Assembly (NCBI RefSeq): GCF_036962705.1
Contig: NZ_JBALOQ010000022.1
Span: forward strand, 186,001 to 250,000
Origin: Ferdinandcohnia sp036962705
GTDB lineage: Bacteria; Bacillota; Bacilli; Bacillales; Bacillaceae_L
Reading direction: 5' to 3'
DNA length: 64,000 nt
A program made the translations under genes and the position numbers. Positions 46,182-54,659 of this stretch are shown here, one piece after another (position 1 is the first letter of the stretch; every line of letters starts with the position of its first letter). The notes beneath the pieces were generated by a model. It saw nothing but the letters and a program-made list of their open reading frames with translations. It did no database searches and had not been told where the DNA came from.

Positions 46182-46937
46182 TTATAGTTTACGAGCTTTA
46201 ATAATCATTGTTGTTGGAAATCTTCGTGCTTTGTATAAAGAATAATAGCGGTCTGAAACCTCATCTTCAATTGAATCAAATGACTCTGTTACATCACTTT
46301 CTATCACATTCTCTATTGTAAAACCCGCTGTTATTAATTCATTTATATATGTACTCATTTTTCGTGTTGGAATGACCATTGGAGCATCTTCACCTTTGAA
46401 CTTGCTGTATGTTACCTTATCTTCGTTTTGATATGAGCCATCCAAATAGATACGGCCATTTTCACTTTTAAGATGAGGATACAAAGGGTGATCCCAACTG
46501 AATATAAAATATCCGCCTGACTTCAAGTATGAATGCACCAGCCTTAAGGTTGTAGATAAATCCGTCGTCCAACCAATTGCAAAAATGGAATAGACTAAAT
46601 CAAAATATTCCTTTGGAATGCTGATATCTTCCTCCATTGGTGCACTAAACAGTTTAGGATTCAATCCTTTTAGTGTTTCTTCTGCGGTATCGATTTGATT
46701 CTGTGACAAATCTATTCCCCATATTTCAACAGCACCTTTTTCGGCCATATATTTTAATGAATGTCCACTTCCACAACCGACATCAAGTACTTTTTTATTT
46801 ATTAAATCCTCAAACAGCCTTAACTCTTCCTCTGTTTGTGTAAAAGGACCGTAACTAGGAAGTGCATCCTTCCCATTAAAATGATGTGCCACTATGTCCC
46901 AGCTCTTCTTATTGTTTTCGAGTATTTCATTTGTCAT
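46182..46937 (-). CDS. Class I SAM-dependent methyltransferase
   Basis: 251 aa. SAM-binding motif I VLDVGCGSGHSLKYMAEKGA, acidic GIDLSQNQ after beta-2, and a methyltransferase_11/25-like core. Small-molecule substrate unknown. The ribosome site is AGGAGG. The start overlaps the upstream nucleotidyltransferase gene by 11 bp, so the two are likely co-translated. Confidence 0.87.
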   Translation of the reverse strand: MTNEILENNKKSWDIVAHHFNGKDALPSYGPFTQTEEELRLFEDLINKKVLDVGCGSGHSLKYMAEKGAVEIWGIDLSQNQIDTAEETLKGLNPKLFSAPMEEDISIPKEYFDLVYSIFAIGWTTDLSTTLRLVHSYLKSGGYFIFSWDHPLYPHLKSENGRIYLDGSYQNEDKVTYSKFKGEDAPMVIPTRKMSTYINELITAGFTIENVIESDVTESFDSIEDEVSDRYYSLYKARRFPTTMIIKARKL

Positions 46938-47676
46938 TACTCTTGCCTCCTAAATTTTCTTTCCCCAACGAAAAGCCATCAAATAAACGTCCACCATACG
47001 GTTGTAAAATATCATTAACTATTTGAATAACCTTTGATTTATCCCCGTTTCTATAAAATAAATCAAATGCAGCAACAAAGCGATTTGCAAATTCTTCGTC
47101 GAATTCTTTTAGGGCTCGATACACCCACTTGGAGGCTCCGATCCATTTACGATTTGTTCTTAATACAAATTCGCTAGTTAGTTCGGCAAGGTTATTTGCA
47201 ATGAATATTGTTTCTTCCCTTTTTTCATTACCGATGAAATCGTCAAGAATGTCAGTGATAAAATATCGTTTCAAATTTATCGTTTCCTTCGTCCATTCAT
47301 CCGGCCCATTGTCCAAAAGCTCCTTAGCTTCCGTTTTTACTATTTCAAGTATTCCGTCATCCTTAAGAATAATGCTCTCGTAAACCATTCTTGGCATTGA
47401 TGGTCTTGCCCGCATTTTATCCGTTTCAAAAAACAGCTTATAGGATGTTTCATTATGTACAAAAACCTCGATAGGCCAACCGAAATCGATTAAAGACTCA
47501 CGATATGACGAGGCTATGTTCCTATCGAAAACAACGATGTCAAGATCAGATGTTACAGTTGATTCTTCCCTTGTTACACTACCTGCTAATAGGGCAGCTT
47601 GACAATCCGGATAATATTTTTGAATAAATTGTTGGGCTGCTTCTAAGGGTTTCATTTTTTTATTAAAAGCTGTCAA
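46927..47676 (-). CDS. Nucleotidyltransferase-domain protein
   Basis: 249 aa. The DNA-polymerase-beta-type signature LLAGSVTREESTVTSDLDIV has the metal-binding Asp pair (DLD). Related to antibiotic nucleotidyltransferase-like proteins, but with no clear drug class. Helical C-terminal part. The start is set at TTG 47676, 8 nt after GAGG; GTG 47685 overlaps the site. Confidence 0.78.
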   Translation of the reverse strand: MTAFNKKMKPLEAAQQFIQKYYPDCQAALLAGSVTREESTVTSDLDIVVFDRNIASSYRESLIDFGWPIEVFVHNETSYKLFFETDKMRARPSMPRMVYESIILKDDGILEIVKTEAKELLDNGPDEWTKETINLKRYFITDILDDFIGNEKREETIFIANNLAELTSEFVLRTNRKWIGASKWVYRALKEFDEEFANRFVAAFDLFYRNGDKSKVIQIVNDILQPYGGRLFDGFSLGKENLGGKSNDK

Positions 47677-47820
47677 AATTAACACCTCAAATCTATACTT
47701 TACAAAATCTACATTCTACAAATTTTGATAAATTCCTTTTTATTCCTTTCAGAAATCAGGCAGGAAATTAAACTATGGAAGAGAATTATTATCATGAAAG
47801 TCATTAAGGGGAGGAGAATC

Positions 47821-48261
47821 ATGTTAGATGTGAATATAATTGAACCAGAAATGACATACGAGTTAAGACACAGCATTTTACGCCCACATCAACCAATTGA
47901 GGCCTGCATGTATGATACAGATTTTCAAGAAGGTGGATTCCTTGTAGGGGCATTTAATAAAGGAAAATTAATTAGCGTCGCTTCCTTTTGTGCCATGTTA
48001 AACCGTGATTTTTTAAGCAGTAAGCAATATCGACTTAGAGCAATGGCAACGCTGGAAGAATATCGAAAGCTTGGTGCAGGACGTGAAATAGTTACTTTTG
48101 CGGAAAGTTTACTTAAGGAATATGGTACGGAGCTTCTATTGTGTATGGGTAGAACGAATGTTCAAGGGTATTATGAGCGGTTGGGCTTTAAGCCACATGG
48201 TGAGGTCTTTGATTATCCACCGATTGGTCCGCATATTGTGATGTGGAAACAATTAATCTAA
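47821..48261 (+). CDS. GNAT-family N-acetyltransferase
   Basis: 146 aa. Acetyl-CoA-binding motif A in RLRAMATLEEYRKLGAGREIV, and the C-terminal NVQGYYERLGFKPHG typical of GNATs. Substrate unknown. The start is ATG 47821 after GGGGAGGAGA; the frame continues upstream to 47725 without a site. Confidence 0.87.
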   Translation: MLDVNIIEPEMTYELRHSILRPHQPIEACMYDTDFQEGGFLVGAFNKGKLISVASFCAMLNRDFLSSKQYRLRAMATLEEYRKLGAGREIVTFAESLLKEYGTELLLCMGRTNVQGYYERLGFKPHGEVFDYPPIGPHIVMWKQLI

Positions 48262-48280
48262 ATTACAAGGAGAGTTGAAT

Positions 48281-48481
48281 ATGAAAATTCGTAATCTTAT
48301 CTACTATTGTGTCTTTTTTTGCATCATTGTTATATCGAATAGTTTAATAGTCCTCTACTCTCCTTTTGCTTTTGTTAGAGTGGTTAATCTCATACTGGTT
48401 ATCTTAATTTCTGGAATAATTGGTTCATTTACTAGAGAAATTTTTGTCTTGAAGGAAAAAAATAATTCTAAATCACATTAA
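48281..48481 (+). CDS. Small membrane protein of unknown function
   Basis: 66 aa, two hydrophobic helices (about 5-25 and 33-52) and a Lys/Asn-rich end. ATG 48281 follows AAGGAGAG. Probably co-transcribed with the GNAT gene 19 bp upstream. No family recognised. Confidence 0.6.
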   Translation: MKIRNLIYYCVFFCIIVISNSLIVLYSPFAFVRVVNLILVILISGIIGSFTREIFVLKEKNNSKSH

Positions 48482-48488
48482 TTACAAA

Positions 48489-48950
48489 TTAAAAACACGT
48501 AAATGATTGGATTTGTCTAAGGCTTATTCCGAAGTTTACCCATCTAAAACCATTCCACCTAAACCCTGAAATGGATCTTCGTCCAACAAATGTTGGATAG
48601 AACCAGAATTGTTCAAAACCTCTTAACCATACATAGGTAAACCTAAATAAACATACCCTAATACTTCCTGGATCGACTGCAAAGGCTTGTGCTTGCTGTT
48701 GTGATTGTGTTGGAACAAAAGATGGTGGCGGTGAAGTTGGTGGTCCTCCTCCAAGTCCTTGACCTGGTGTTCCAAAAGGCGGTCCTCCTCCAGGTCCTTG
48801 ACTTGGTGGTCCGAATGGAGGTCCCATAGAACCCCCGCCAGGTGGTGGGAAGAATGATCCCATTTGTCTTTCATAATCATAAATATAATCGTAATCTGTG
48901 TAGTATGGTAGTGATGAAGCCATTTGCCCGTTTTGGTCGTAATAATACAT
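48489..48950 (-). CDS. Gly/Pro-rich protein with an aromatic C-terminal domain, probable spore-surface protein
   Basis: 153 aa. Tyr-rich start (YYYDQNG...YYTDYDYIYDYE), a Pro/Gly/Gln repeat region (PPFGPPSQGPGGGPP, then a related PPFGTPGQGLGGGPP), and a dense aromatic C-terminal ~55 residues (FRFTYVWLRGFEQFWFYPTF, SGFRWNGFRWVNFGI). The pattern is like spore coat or crust proteins, but this is inferred from composition only. Strong AAGGAGTG ribosome site. Confidence 0.7.
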   Translation of the reverse strand: MYYYDQNGQMASSLPYYTDYDYIYDYERQMGSFFPPPGGGSMGPPFGPPSQGPGGGPPFGTPGQGLGGGPPTSPPPSFVPTQSQQQAQAFAVDPGSIRVCLFRFTYVWLRGFEQFWFYPTFVGRRSISGFRWNGFRWVNFGISLRQIQSFTCF

Positions 48951-49047
48951 CTTTAAATCACTCCTTATTCTTAGGCTACTAGCATCCTATTCGATAGGCT
49001 TATGCCTTTCAACTTGTACCTCCGAAATGTGCGTTTACCTAGTAGAA

Positions 49048-49087
49048 ATAGAAATACCCGCCTCAGATTCTAGAGGCAGGTATTTCT
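49048..49087 (-). terminator. Terminator of the isoprenoid synthase gene
   Basis: GAAATACCCGCCTC (49051-49064) pairs with GAGGCAGGTATTTC (49073-49086), one mismatch. The downstream T-run is weak. Confidence 0.7.
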
Positions 49088-51460
49088 TTAGTGATCTCTT
49101 TGCACAAAATAGTTTAATATTTGTTTTAAAAATGAGGTTTTAAGTTGAATCCCTTGTAATGCTTCAGTCGCGAGACAATAATGTTCCCACATCTCTTTTT
49201 TTGCATTATCTACTCCAAGAATAGAGACAAACGTTGATTGATTGTTTTCCACATCTTTACCAACCGTTTTACCAAGTAAATCAGTAGTTCCTTCTACATC
49301 TAAAATATCGTCCTTGATTTGAAAAGCAATCCCCGCGTGATATGCAAACTTTTTTAATGCTTCAATTTCTCTTTCTTCCACATTTGCGAGAATGGAGGGC
49401 ATGATAAGCGCAGCTTCAATCCCCTTTCCCGTTTTTAAAAAGCACATCTGGTTTAGCTGTTCAAGAGAAAATCGTTTTCCTTTGGACTCTAAATCCAGTG
49501 CTTGCCCTTTGCACATATCCATCGTGCTCTCAGCCGAGTATTGGATTAACTTAAGTACAATTTTCGTATCAATATCAGTAAGAGAGGCTTGCTCAAAAGT
49601 AGCCCTTTGAGTCAAAAATAGACCTGTTAATTCAGCAACAGCAGTATTGTATGACTGATGAACGGTTGGTTGCCCTCTTCGAAAGGCTGCATTATCTTGT
49701 GATGGAAGATCATCATAAATTAAAGAGGCTGTATGCATGTATTCAATTGATTTTAAAAGTGGAAAAATTTCTTTTTCAGCTAATCCATATTCCTTTACAC
49801 CCATCATCCAGGTCACGATAGGTCTCAGCCTTTTACCTTCTCCCCCAAGGCTGTAATTTGCGGCATCAATTATCGGTGAAGAATCTATTTCATTCTTATG
49901 TATGTGTAACTTGTCATTTATCTTCGTTCGTACTTCTTCAATCAACTCAGAAAATACTTCTTGATCTTGTTGTTCATTTTTCAAATTGGCGACCATTTGG
50001 TCACGTAAGAGTTTATCAAAGAAATCAACATTATCTGCTTTCCGAACCATTTTTTGAATCAAACGATTATAAGCTGGGTTACCTGTAGCAAATGTCCCCA
50101 TAACTTCTTCATACACTTTACTCCCTACACGCTTTTTAAATCGTTTCAACCCATTAATGGCTCGGTCCAATATGATTTCACAGGCTTTCGGATCGGAATT
50201 ATAAACATTATGGATCAAATAAGAAATGACAGCCCAATATAATTCGTATGGGTTCACTAAATCAGATCGATTCTTGTGATGTTGTAAATAATACGTATAT
50301 GGGGTTACAGAACCTTCCTCCATGTCCGAAAACATATCTGCAAAATCATCAGCAAGCTGATTATAGATTCCATAACAGAAAGTCCGATTGTCAATATCTT
50401 CATCTTCGGGAGCACTAATTAAAGAACGAACAATCAATCGTGAAGAGGAGGATTTAATAATAATGGGTATATATAATTCTTCATTTGTGTATGTTCCATT
50501 CGAAAGGTCTTTTTCACGATCGACTTCTTGTGAATGAAAAAAAACATAGGATTGTTCGAAAAAGGTGTGTAAGGTCTCTTTGGGCTGCTGGTTCTTTATG
50601 AACTGGAAAGCCTCTGAAAGTTCCGAATGAACAAATTCTAGTAATTCCTTATTTTCTCCCGTCCATTCCCCTAATGGTGGCACAGTCCCGGTTAACAGAG
50701 TGGTCCGAATTAAATTAGTATATTTTTTCTTTTCAAAATCAGACAAAACCTTGGCATCCAATAGATCATCTATAAATGGATATGTGAGACCGTAAGCATA
50801 GCCTAATCGGATGGCTGTATCAAGTTTTTTTGAACGTTCTATTGCAGAGAGGTTTTCTTCCATTTCTTCCATTTCATTGATGGTAACACCAGCGATGATT
50901 TTAATTAACTTCCTCTTAGCATGAGTTGTATCCATTCCCTCTGGTATATTCCTAGAAACATTCTTTAATCTATCCATCAACCATATAATAGTGGATTCAA
51001 TACCTTGATTTTGTCCCCACCTATACAATCCAGCCATACTAAAAATATCTGATTCTTTGCTTTTATCCTTAGATGTTGTTTCGATTAAGTGATCTTTCAA
51101 ACTGGAAACCGCGTTATTGATTCTAGTTTGTGTATCTTCAGACTTAAGATCTTTTCCCATATCTCTCATAAAAATATAAGAAATACTTCGATCCAAGTAT
51201 TGATTTAATTTTCCCGTGTAATTTAGCCATCTTATATAACTATAATAATCTTGAGTTTCAAAATTTCTCTTCATCTTGGTCCAAAAGGGAATTACCGAAC
51301 GATAAATATGATGTTGCTTCCAAGAATTGATGTCTTCTGTTAGTGTTTGAACATAATTCTTCTCCTTGACATCTATATAAAGCGCTTGAAAATACTGGGC
51401 GGCCTTTTCCTCTGCAAGTTGATACTTTTTTTCAGCATTCTTTTTTAATCCAACATTCAT
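49088..51460 (-). CDS. Two-domain isoprenyl synthase-like protein
   Basis: 790 aa. The C-terminal ~300 residues are a trans-isoprenyl diphosphate synthase: GGEGKRLRP, first Asp motif YDDLPSQDN (about 582-590), RRGQPT, KTG and second Asp motif QIKDDILDVEG (about 714-724). The N-terminal ~480 residues are all-helical with no such strong match, yet also carry two DDxxD motifs: IDDLLD (about 230-235) and ADDFAD (about 370-375), the same ~140-residue spacing. The layout recalls fungal cyclase-prenyltransferase fusions, where the N-terminal domain cyclises the product of the C-terminal one; here that is inference. ATG 51460 follows GAGG; the GKRLRP isoprenyl-PP-binding motif is lacking in the N-domain. 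Confidence 0.75.
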   Translation of the reverse strand: MNVGLKKNAEKKYQLAEEKAAQYFQALYIDVKEKNYVQTLTEDINSWKQHHIYRSVIPFWTKMKRNFETQDYYSYIRWLNYTGKLNQYLDRSISYIFMRDMGKDLKSEDTQTRINNAVSSLKDHLIETTSKDKSKESDIFSMAGLYRWGQNQGIESTIIWLMDRLKNVSRNIPEGMDTTHAKRKLIKIIAGVTINEMEEMEENLSAIERSKKLDTAIRLGYAYGLTYPFIDDLLDAKVLSDFEKKKYTNLIRTTLLTGTVPPLGEWTGENKELLEFVHSELSEAFQFIKNQQPKETLHTFFEQSYVFFHSQEVDREKDLSNGTYTNEELYIPIIIKSSSSRLIVRSLISAPEDEDIDNRTFCYGIYNQLADDFADMFSDMEEGSVTPYTYYLQHHKNRSDLVNPYELYWAVISYLIHNVYNSDPKACEIILDRAINGLKRFKKRVGSKVYEEVMGTFATGNPAYNRLIQKMVRKADNVDFFDKLLRDQMVANLKNEQQDQEVFSELIEEVRTKINDKLHIHKNEIDSSPIIDAANYSLGGEGKRLRPIVTWMMGVKEYGLAEKEIFPLLKSIEYMHTASLIYDDLPSQDNAAFRRGQPTVHQSYNTAVAELTGLFLTQRATFEQASLTDIDTKIVLKLIQYSAESTMDMCKGQALDLESKGKRFSLEQLNQMCFLKTGKGIEAALIMPSILANVEEREIEALKKFAYHAGIAFQIKDDILDVEGTTDLLGKTVGKDVENNQSTFVSILGVDNAKKEMWEHYCLATEALQGIQLKTSFLKQILNYFVQRDH

Positions 51461-51545
51461 ATTGTACATACCTCAACTTTTGTTCATTACCTTATTTTTA
51501 TGCTTCTTAATTGGATTTATATCGTTCATACTGTAAACTAACTAC

Positions 51546-52427
51546 TTAATATACTTCCTTGGCATCAGACGGTAAATTTCTCACATGTTTCAGATACTCA
51601 ATCATGTTTCGGTCATCCTCAATTGGATATGTTAATGATAATTTTTCACCCACATCTTTTGCTATTCCACTAAATAAATCACAAGTGACAAAGATAGAAT
51701 TCCAAAAGTTTTCATAGTTATGATCCGAATAGGTTCTTTTGTACTGCTGCCAATAGGAATCAGGTAGATAATTAGTAAAATACTTCCCCATCTTTCCCAC
51801 CGACATATTGAAATTGTTCTCATATCCAATCCACCATGAAACCATTTCATCCAAGCGCTCCCTAATAACAACTTCAAACATTTGTTTCGTGTATGGCAAC
51901 TCGTCACGCCAAATTCCTTTTGCTACATTTTGCAAACACCACCAAAAGTCATTGCAGCAACTAAAATACATAGCTTCAGTTGGCTGTTTAACATGATAAT
52001 CAACATCTGTTGAAGCAGGAATTGATGGTAAAACATTATCTTTATCTAATAATGGAACAGTCAGTTTATCATTTCCATATTCCTCAAGCATTTTTTCTTT
52101 GGTTTCAATATGTAGATCGATTCGATTTCCATCCTTAAAAAGCATTAAATAACCGTAGGAACGATTAATATCTATATGATCTCCACATAATTGATCATTT
52201 TTATCCGGTTCCTGTAGCATAAGTATTTCACCAAAAATATGAATCCAACCCACGTCCTTTATAAACGATTCAGTTTCCGTTACAACATATACAATATCAT
52301 AATCTTGAAAAATGTCCTTAGGAACATTCGGGTTCGTTCTGGAGCCATTCATATATACCGCACGTATGCGTTCGTCCTCTATTGCAACGTTCAATATAAG
52401 GTCCATCATTTCTTGTTCAGTTCTCAT
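51546..52427 (-). CDS. Aminoglycoside 6-adenylyltransferase-like (AadK/ANT(6) type)
   Basis: 293 aa, the family length. MRTEQEMMDLILNVA, VYMNGSRTNPN, QDYDIVYVV (metal Asp), and later DFWWCLQNVAKGIWRDELPY match ANT(6)-type streptomycin adenylyltransferases. Chromosomal members in Bacillus give low-level streptomycin resistance; that activity here is inferred. ATG 52427 follows AAGGAG by 8 nt. Confidence 0.88.
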   Translation of the reverse strand: MRTEQEMMDLILNVAIEDERIRAVYMNGSRTNPNVPKDIFQDYDIVYVVTETESFIKDVGWIHIFGEILMLQEPDKNDQLCGDHIDINRSYGYLMLFKDGNRIDLHIETKEKMLEEYGNDKLTVPLLDKDNVLPSIPASTDVDYHVKQPTEAMYFSCCNDFWWCLQNVAKGIWRDELPYTKQMFEVVIRERLDEMVSWWIGYENNFNMSVGKMGKYFTNYLPDSYWQQYKRTYSDHNYENFWNSIFVTCDLFSGIAKDVGEKLSLTYPIEDDRNMIEYLKHVRNLPSDAKEVY

Positions 52428-52729
52428 AAAAATTCTCCTTACCATTAACTTTTGTACTATTAACTTCTATTCTACAGTAAATCCACCTGCATTTTTCTAT
52501 TATTATGCCATTAGTCCGCAATTTACAACGATTTTTGAGCTTATTAGCTTGTGGATAGGTTGGTCAATTAAGTCTAACAACCCAAGACTTTCCAACTAGA
52601 ATTCTATGACTTTTTACCGATATGTAAAAAATAGGATTTAGGTCACATAGTAAGATAGGACGAAGGCTTCTTACTAGATTCGAAATATTCTGTTATATTT
52701 TCCCTATCAAACATTAAGGAGTGGTGTTT
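52428..52729. other. Intergenic region between the adenylyltransferase and the M6 protease
   Basis: About 300 bp, AT-rich. A short GGTTGGTC...AACAACC inverted pairing lies near 52557-52581. It should contain both divergent promoters, but no confident hexamers or RNA were identified. Confidence 0.45.
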
Positions 52730-54556
52730 TTGTTAAAGGTTCTTTCAAAAACAGGTTTAACCCTTGCTTTAGCTAGTGGTGTGATGCTTTCAGGATTTCA
52801 ACTGAATGAGTCCCCTGCTAGAGAAACTAGTAAATATGACTTGAGGCTTGCACATTATGTCGCTGCGACTCCTGAACTAGCCGATAAAGCAAAAGATCTA
52901 GGATTTGATGTATCAAAGGCAGACCCTGCTGAGAAAATCGCAAACCAAGGAAAGAAATTCCAACAAGCTGGTGATAACCATGTTGCCTATAAAGCAGCAA
53001 CTGGGGACATACCAGTACTAGTTATTCTAGCAAAGTATAAGGATGGAGATGAACCAATCGGGGATTTACAAGGTCAGGTTCCTGCCCATTATTATGAGGA
53101 CCTCATTTTTGGAAGTGAATACAATCCATATGAATTGGATTATTTTAAGCAATATGACGGTCCAAATGTACCAAAAGACCGCACCATGCAAAATGCGTAT
53201 AAAGAATCTAGCTATGATAAAGTAAATCTTGTACATGATGGGGCTGAACTAGTTTGGGTAGAGCTTCCTAAAGGAGCCTCTTATTACCTAGATCAAGAGG
53301 GTACATATGCTGAAAACGGGGAGTACGTTCTAGGAAATGTAAATGGTGATGCCCATACTGGTGAGTTTGTCCGTGACCTTCTAAAGGCTGCAGATGATCA
53401 AATTGATTTTTCCACATACGCTATTGATGGAGAAGTACCTAATGTATTCGTAGTTCATGAAGGTACTGGCGCTGAGTGGAGCCGCGACCCAGCTCAATTC
53501 TGGTCACATAAATGGAATCTATTAAGTGCTTTATTTTATGGTAAATACTATGAAACTGGTATACCAGCCGATGTTCATGCTGGGATGAGTCAGCCGGAAT
53601 GGATTAATAAAACAATTGCGGAAGAGATGACTTATGATGGTGTAATTGTAAACAACTACAACATTCAACCAGCGATTGGTGGAAATGTGGCAGGGTTTAA
53701 TGCGTCAACCGGGGATTATGATGAAACGTCAATTACAGGCCCATACCCTGCGCAGGTTGGTGTGTATGCCCATGAATTCGGTCATGCGTTAGGATTACCA
53801 GATTTCTATGATACAGTATATAACTCTGAAGGTACTGGTAACTACTCGATGATGTCGGGTGGATCTTGGATGCGTTATCCTGATGCCCTACAGTACAATG
53901 GTAACTCACCTACACATTTCGATCCGTTTTCTAAAATTTTCTTAGGCTGGGTTAATCCGATTGAAGTGTCACCAGTAGATGGGGTTCAAGAAATTACATT
54001 GCCTTCTATCGATCAAGCAACGGATAGCAATGGTATTGTTAAAATGGAGGTTCCCGGATCCAACGGCACTGAATACTTCTTATTCGAAAATGTGCAACAA
54101 AGCGGATTTAACCAAGGCTTAATCCGTCAGGGTGAAGATGCGCATGGATTACTAGCATGGCATGTTGATGAAAATATTATTAATTTATACCAAACTGCAG
54201 GCTTCCGTCCAAACAATGTAGCAAACTGGAAGAATAAGAGATTCCAATCCAATCAATCTCAAACAGCAAGTAATGGTACCGTTGTAACTCATTATGGGTT
54301 GTCAGTTTTACAAGCAGATGGATTATATGAATTAGAGAAGAATGTGAACCGTGGAGATGCTGGTGATTTCTTCAAGACCGGCGATCAAATCACACCTGTT
54401 TCAGGTAATGTACACTCAGGTTCCTACTACTTCTGGAAAGGCTATGGTTCTACTCCAGCTGATTCCGGAATCCATGTAACCGATATTGTAGAAAATGAAG
54501 ATGGTTCCATCACAGCTAAATTCTATTACAGCACGAACGAAGGTAAGAAAAAATAA
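52730..54556 (+). CDS. Secreted M6-family metalloprotease (immune inhibitor A-like)
   Basis: 608 aa. Signal peptide (LSKTGLTLALASGVMLSGF), then a pro-like region and an M6 catalytic domain with the extended zinc motif HEFGHALGLPDFYD and a Met-turn-like NYSMMSGGSWM. It has the tightly spaced aromatic C-terminal region of InhA relatives but is shorter than B. cereus InhA (~800 aa), lacking its C-terminal extension. It likely degrades host or environmental proteins. The start is TTG 52730, 8 nt after AAGGAG. Confidence 0.88.
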   Translation: MLKVLSKTGLTLALASGVMLSGFQLNESPARETSKYDLRLAHYVAATPELADKAKDLGFDVSKADPAEKIANQGKKFQQAGDNHVAYKAATGDIPVLVILAKYKDGDEPIGDLQGQVPAHYYEDLIFGSEYNPYELDYFKQYDGPNVPKDRTMQNAYKESSYDKVNLVHDGAELVWVELPKGASYYLDQEGTYAENGEYVLGNVNGDAHTGEFVRDLLKAADDQIDFSTYAIDGEVPNVFVVHEGTGAEWSRDPAQFWSHKWNLLSALFYGKYYETGIPADVHAGMSQPEWINKTIAEEMTYDGVIVNNYNIQPAIGGNVAGFNASTGDYDETSITGPYPAQVGVYAHEFGHALGLPDFYDTVYNSEGTGNYSMMSGGSWMRYPDALQYNGNSPTHFDPFSKIFLGWVNPIEVSPVDGVQEITLPSIDQATDSNGIVKMEVPGSNGTEYFLFENVQQSGFNQGLIRQGEDAHGLLAWHVDENIINLYQTAGFRPNNVANWKNKRFQSNQSQTASNGTVVTHYGLSVLQADGLYELEKNVNRGDAGDFFKTGDQITPVSGNVHSGSYYFWKGYGSTPADSGIHVTDIVENEDGSITAKFYYSTNEGKKK

Positions 54557-54560
54557 ACAT

Positions 54561-54597
54561 GAAGAAACCTGAGCCTATTGGACTCAGGTTTCTTTTG
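54561..54597. terminator. Bidirectional terminator
   Basis: AGAAACCTGAG (54563-54573) pairs with CTCAGGTTTCT (54583-54593), T-rich to the right. It ends the protease gene and topB. Confidence 0.85.
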
Positions 54598-54628
54598 TTA
54601 AGTGAAACTGTGGGCACAAAATTGACCC

Positions 54629-54659
54629 GGTGGAACCAAGAGAACCGTCCCCCTGGTCC
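54629..54659. repeat. REP-like palindromic remnant
   Basis: The stretch GGAACCAAGAGAACCGTCC followed by CCCTGGTCC can fold by pairing GGAACCA with TGGTCC (one bulge). It resembles the GGACC...GGTCC repeats with a central GGGGACGGTTCT core that many Bacillus genomes carry near REP-associated transposases. One copy here, ending at the topB stop codon. Confidence 0.45.
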
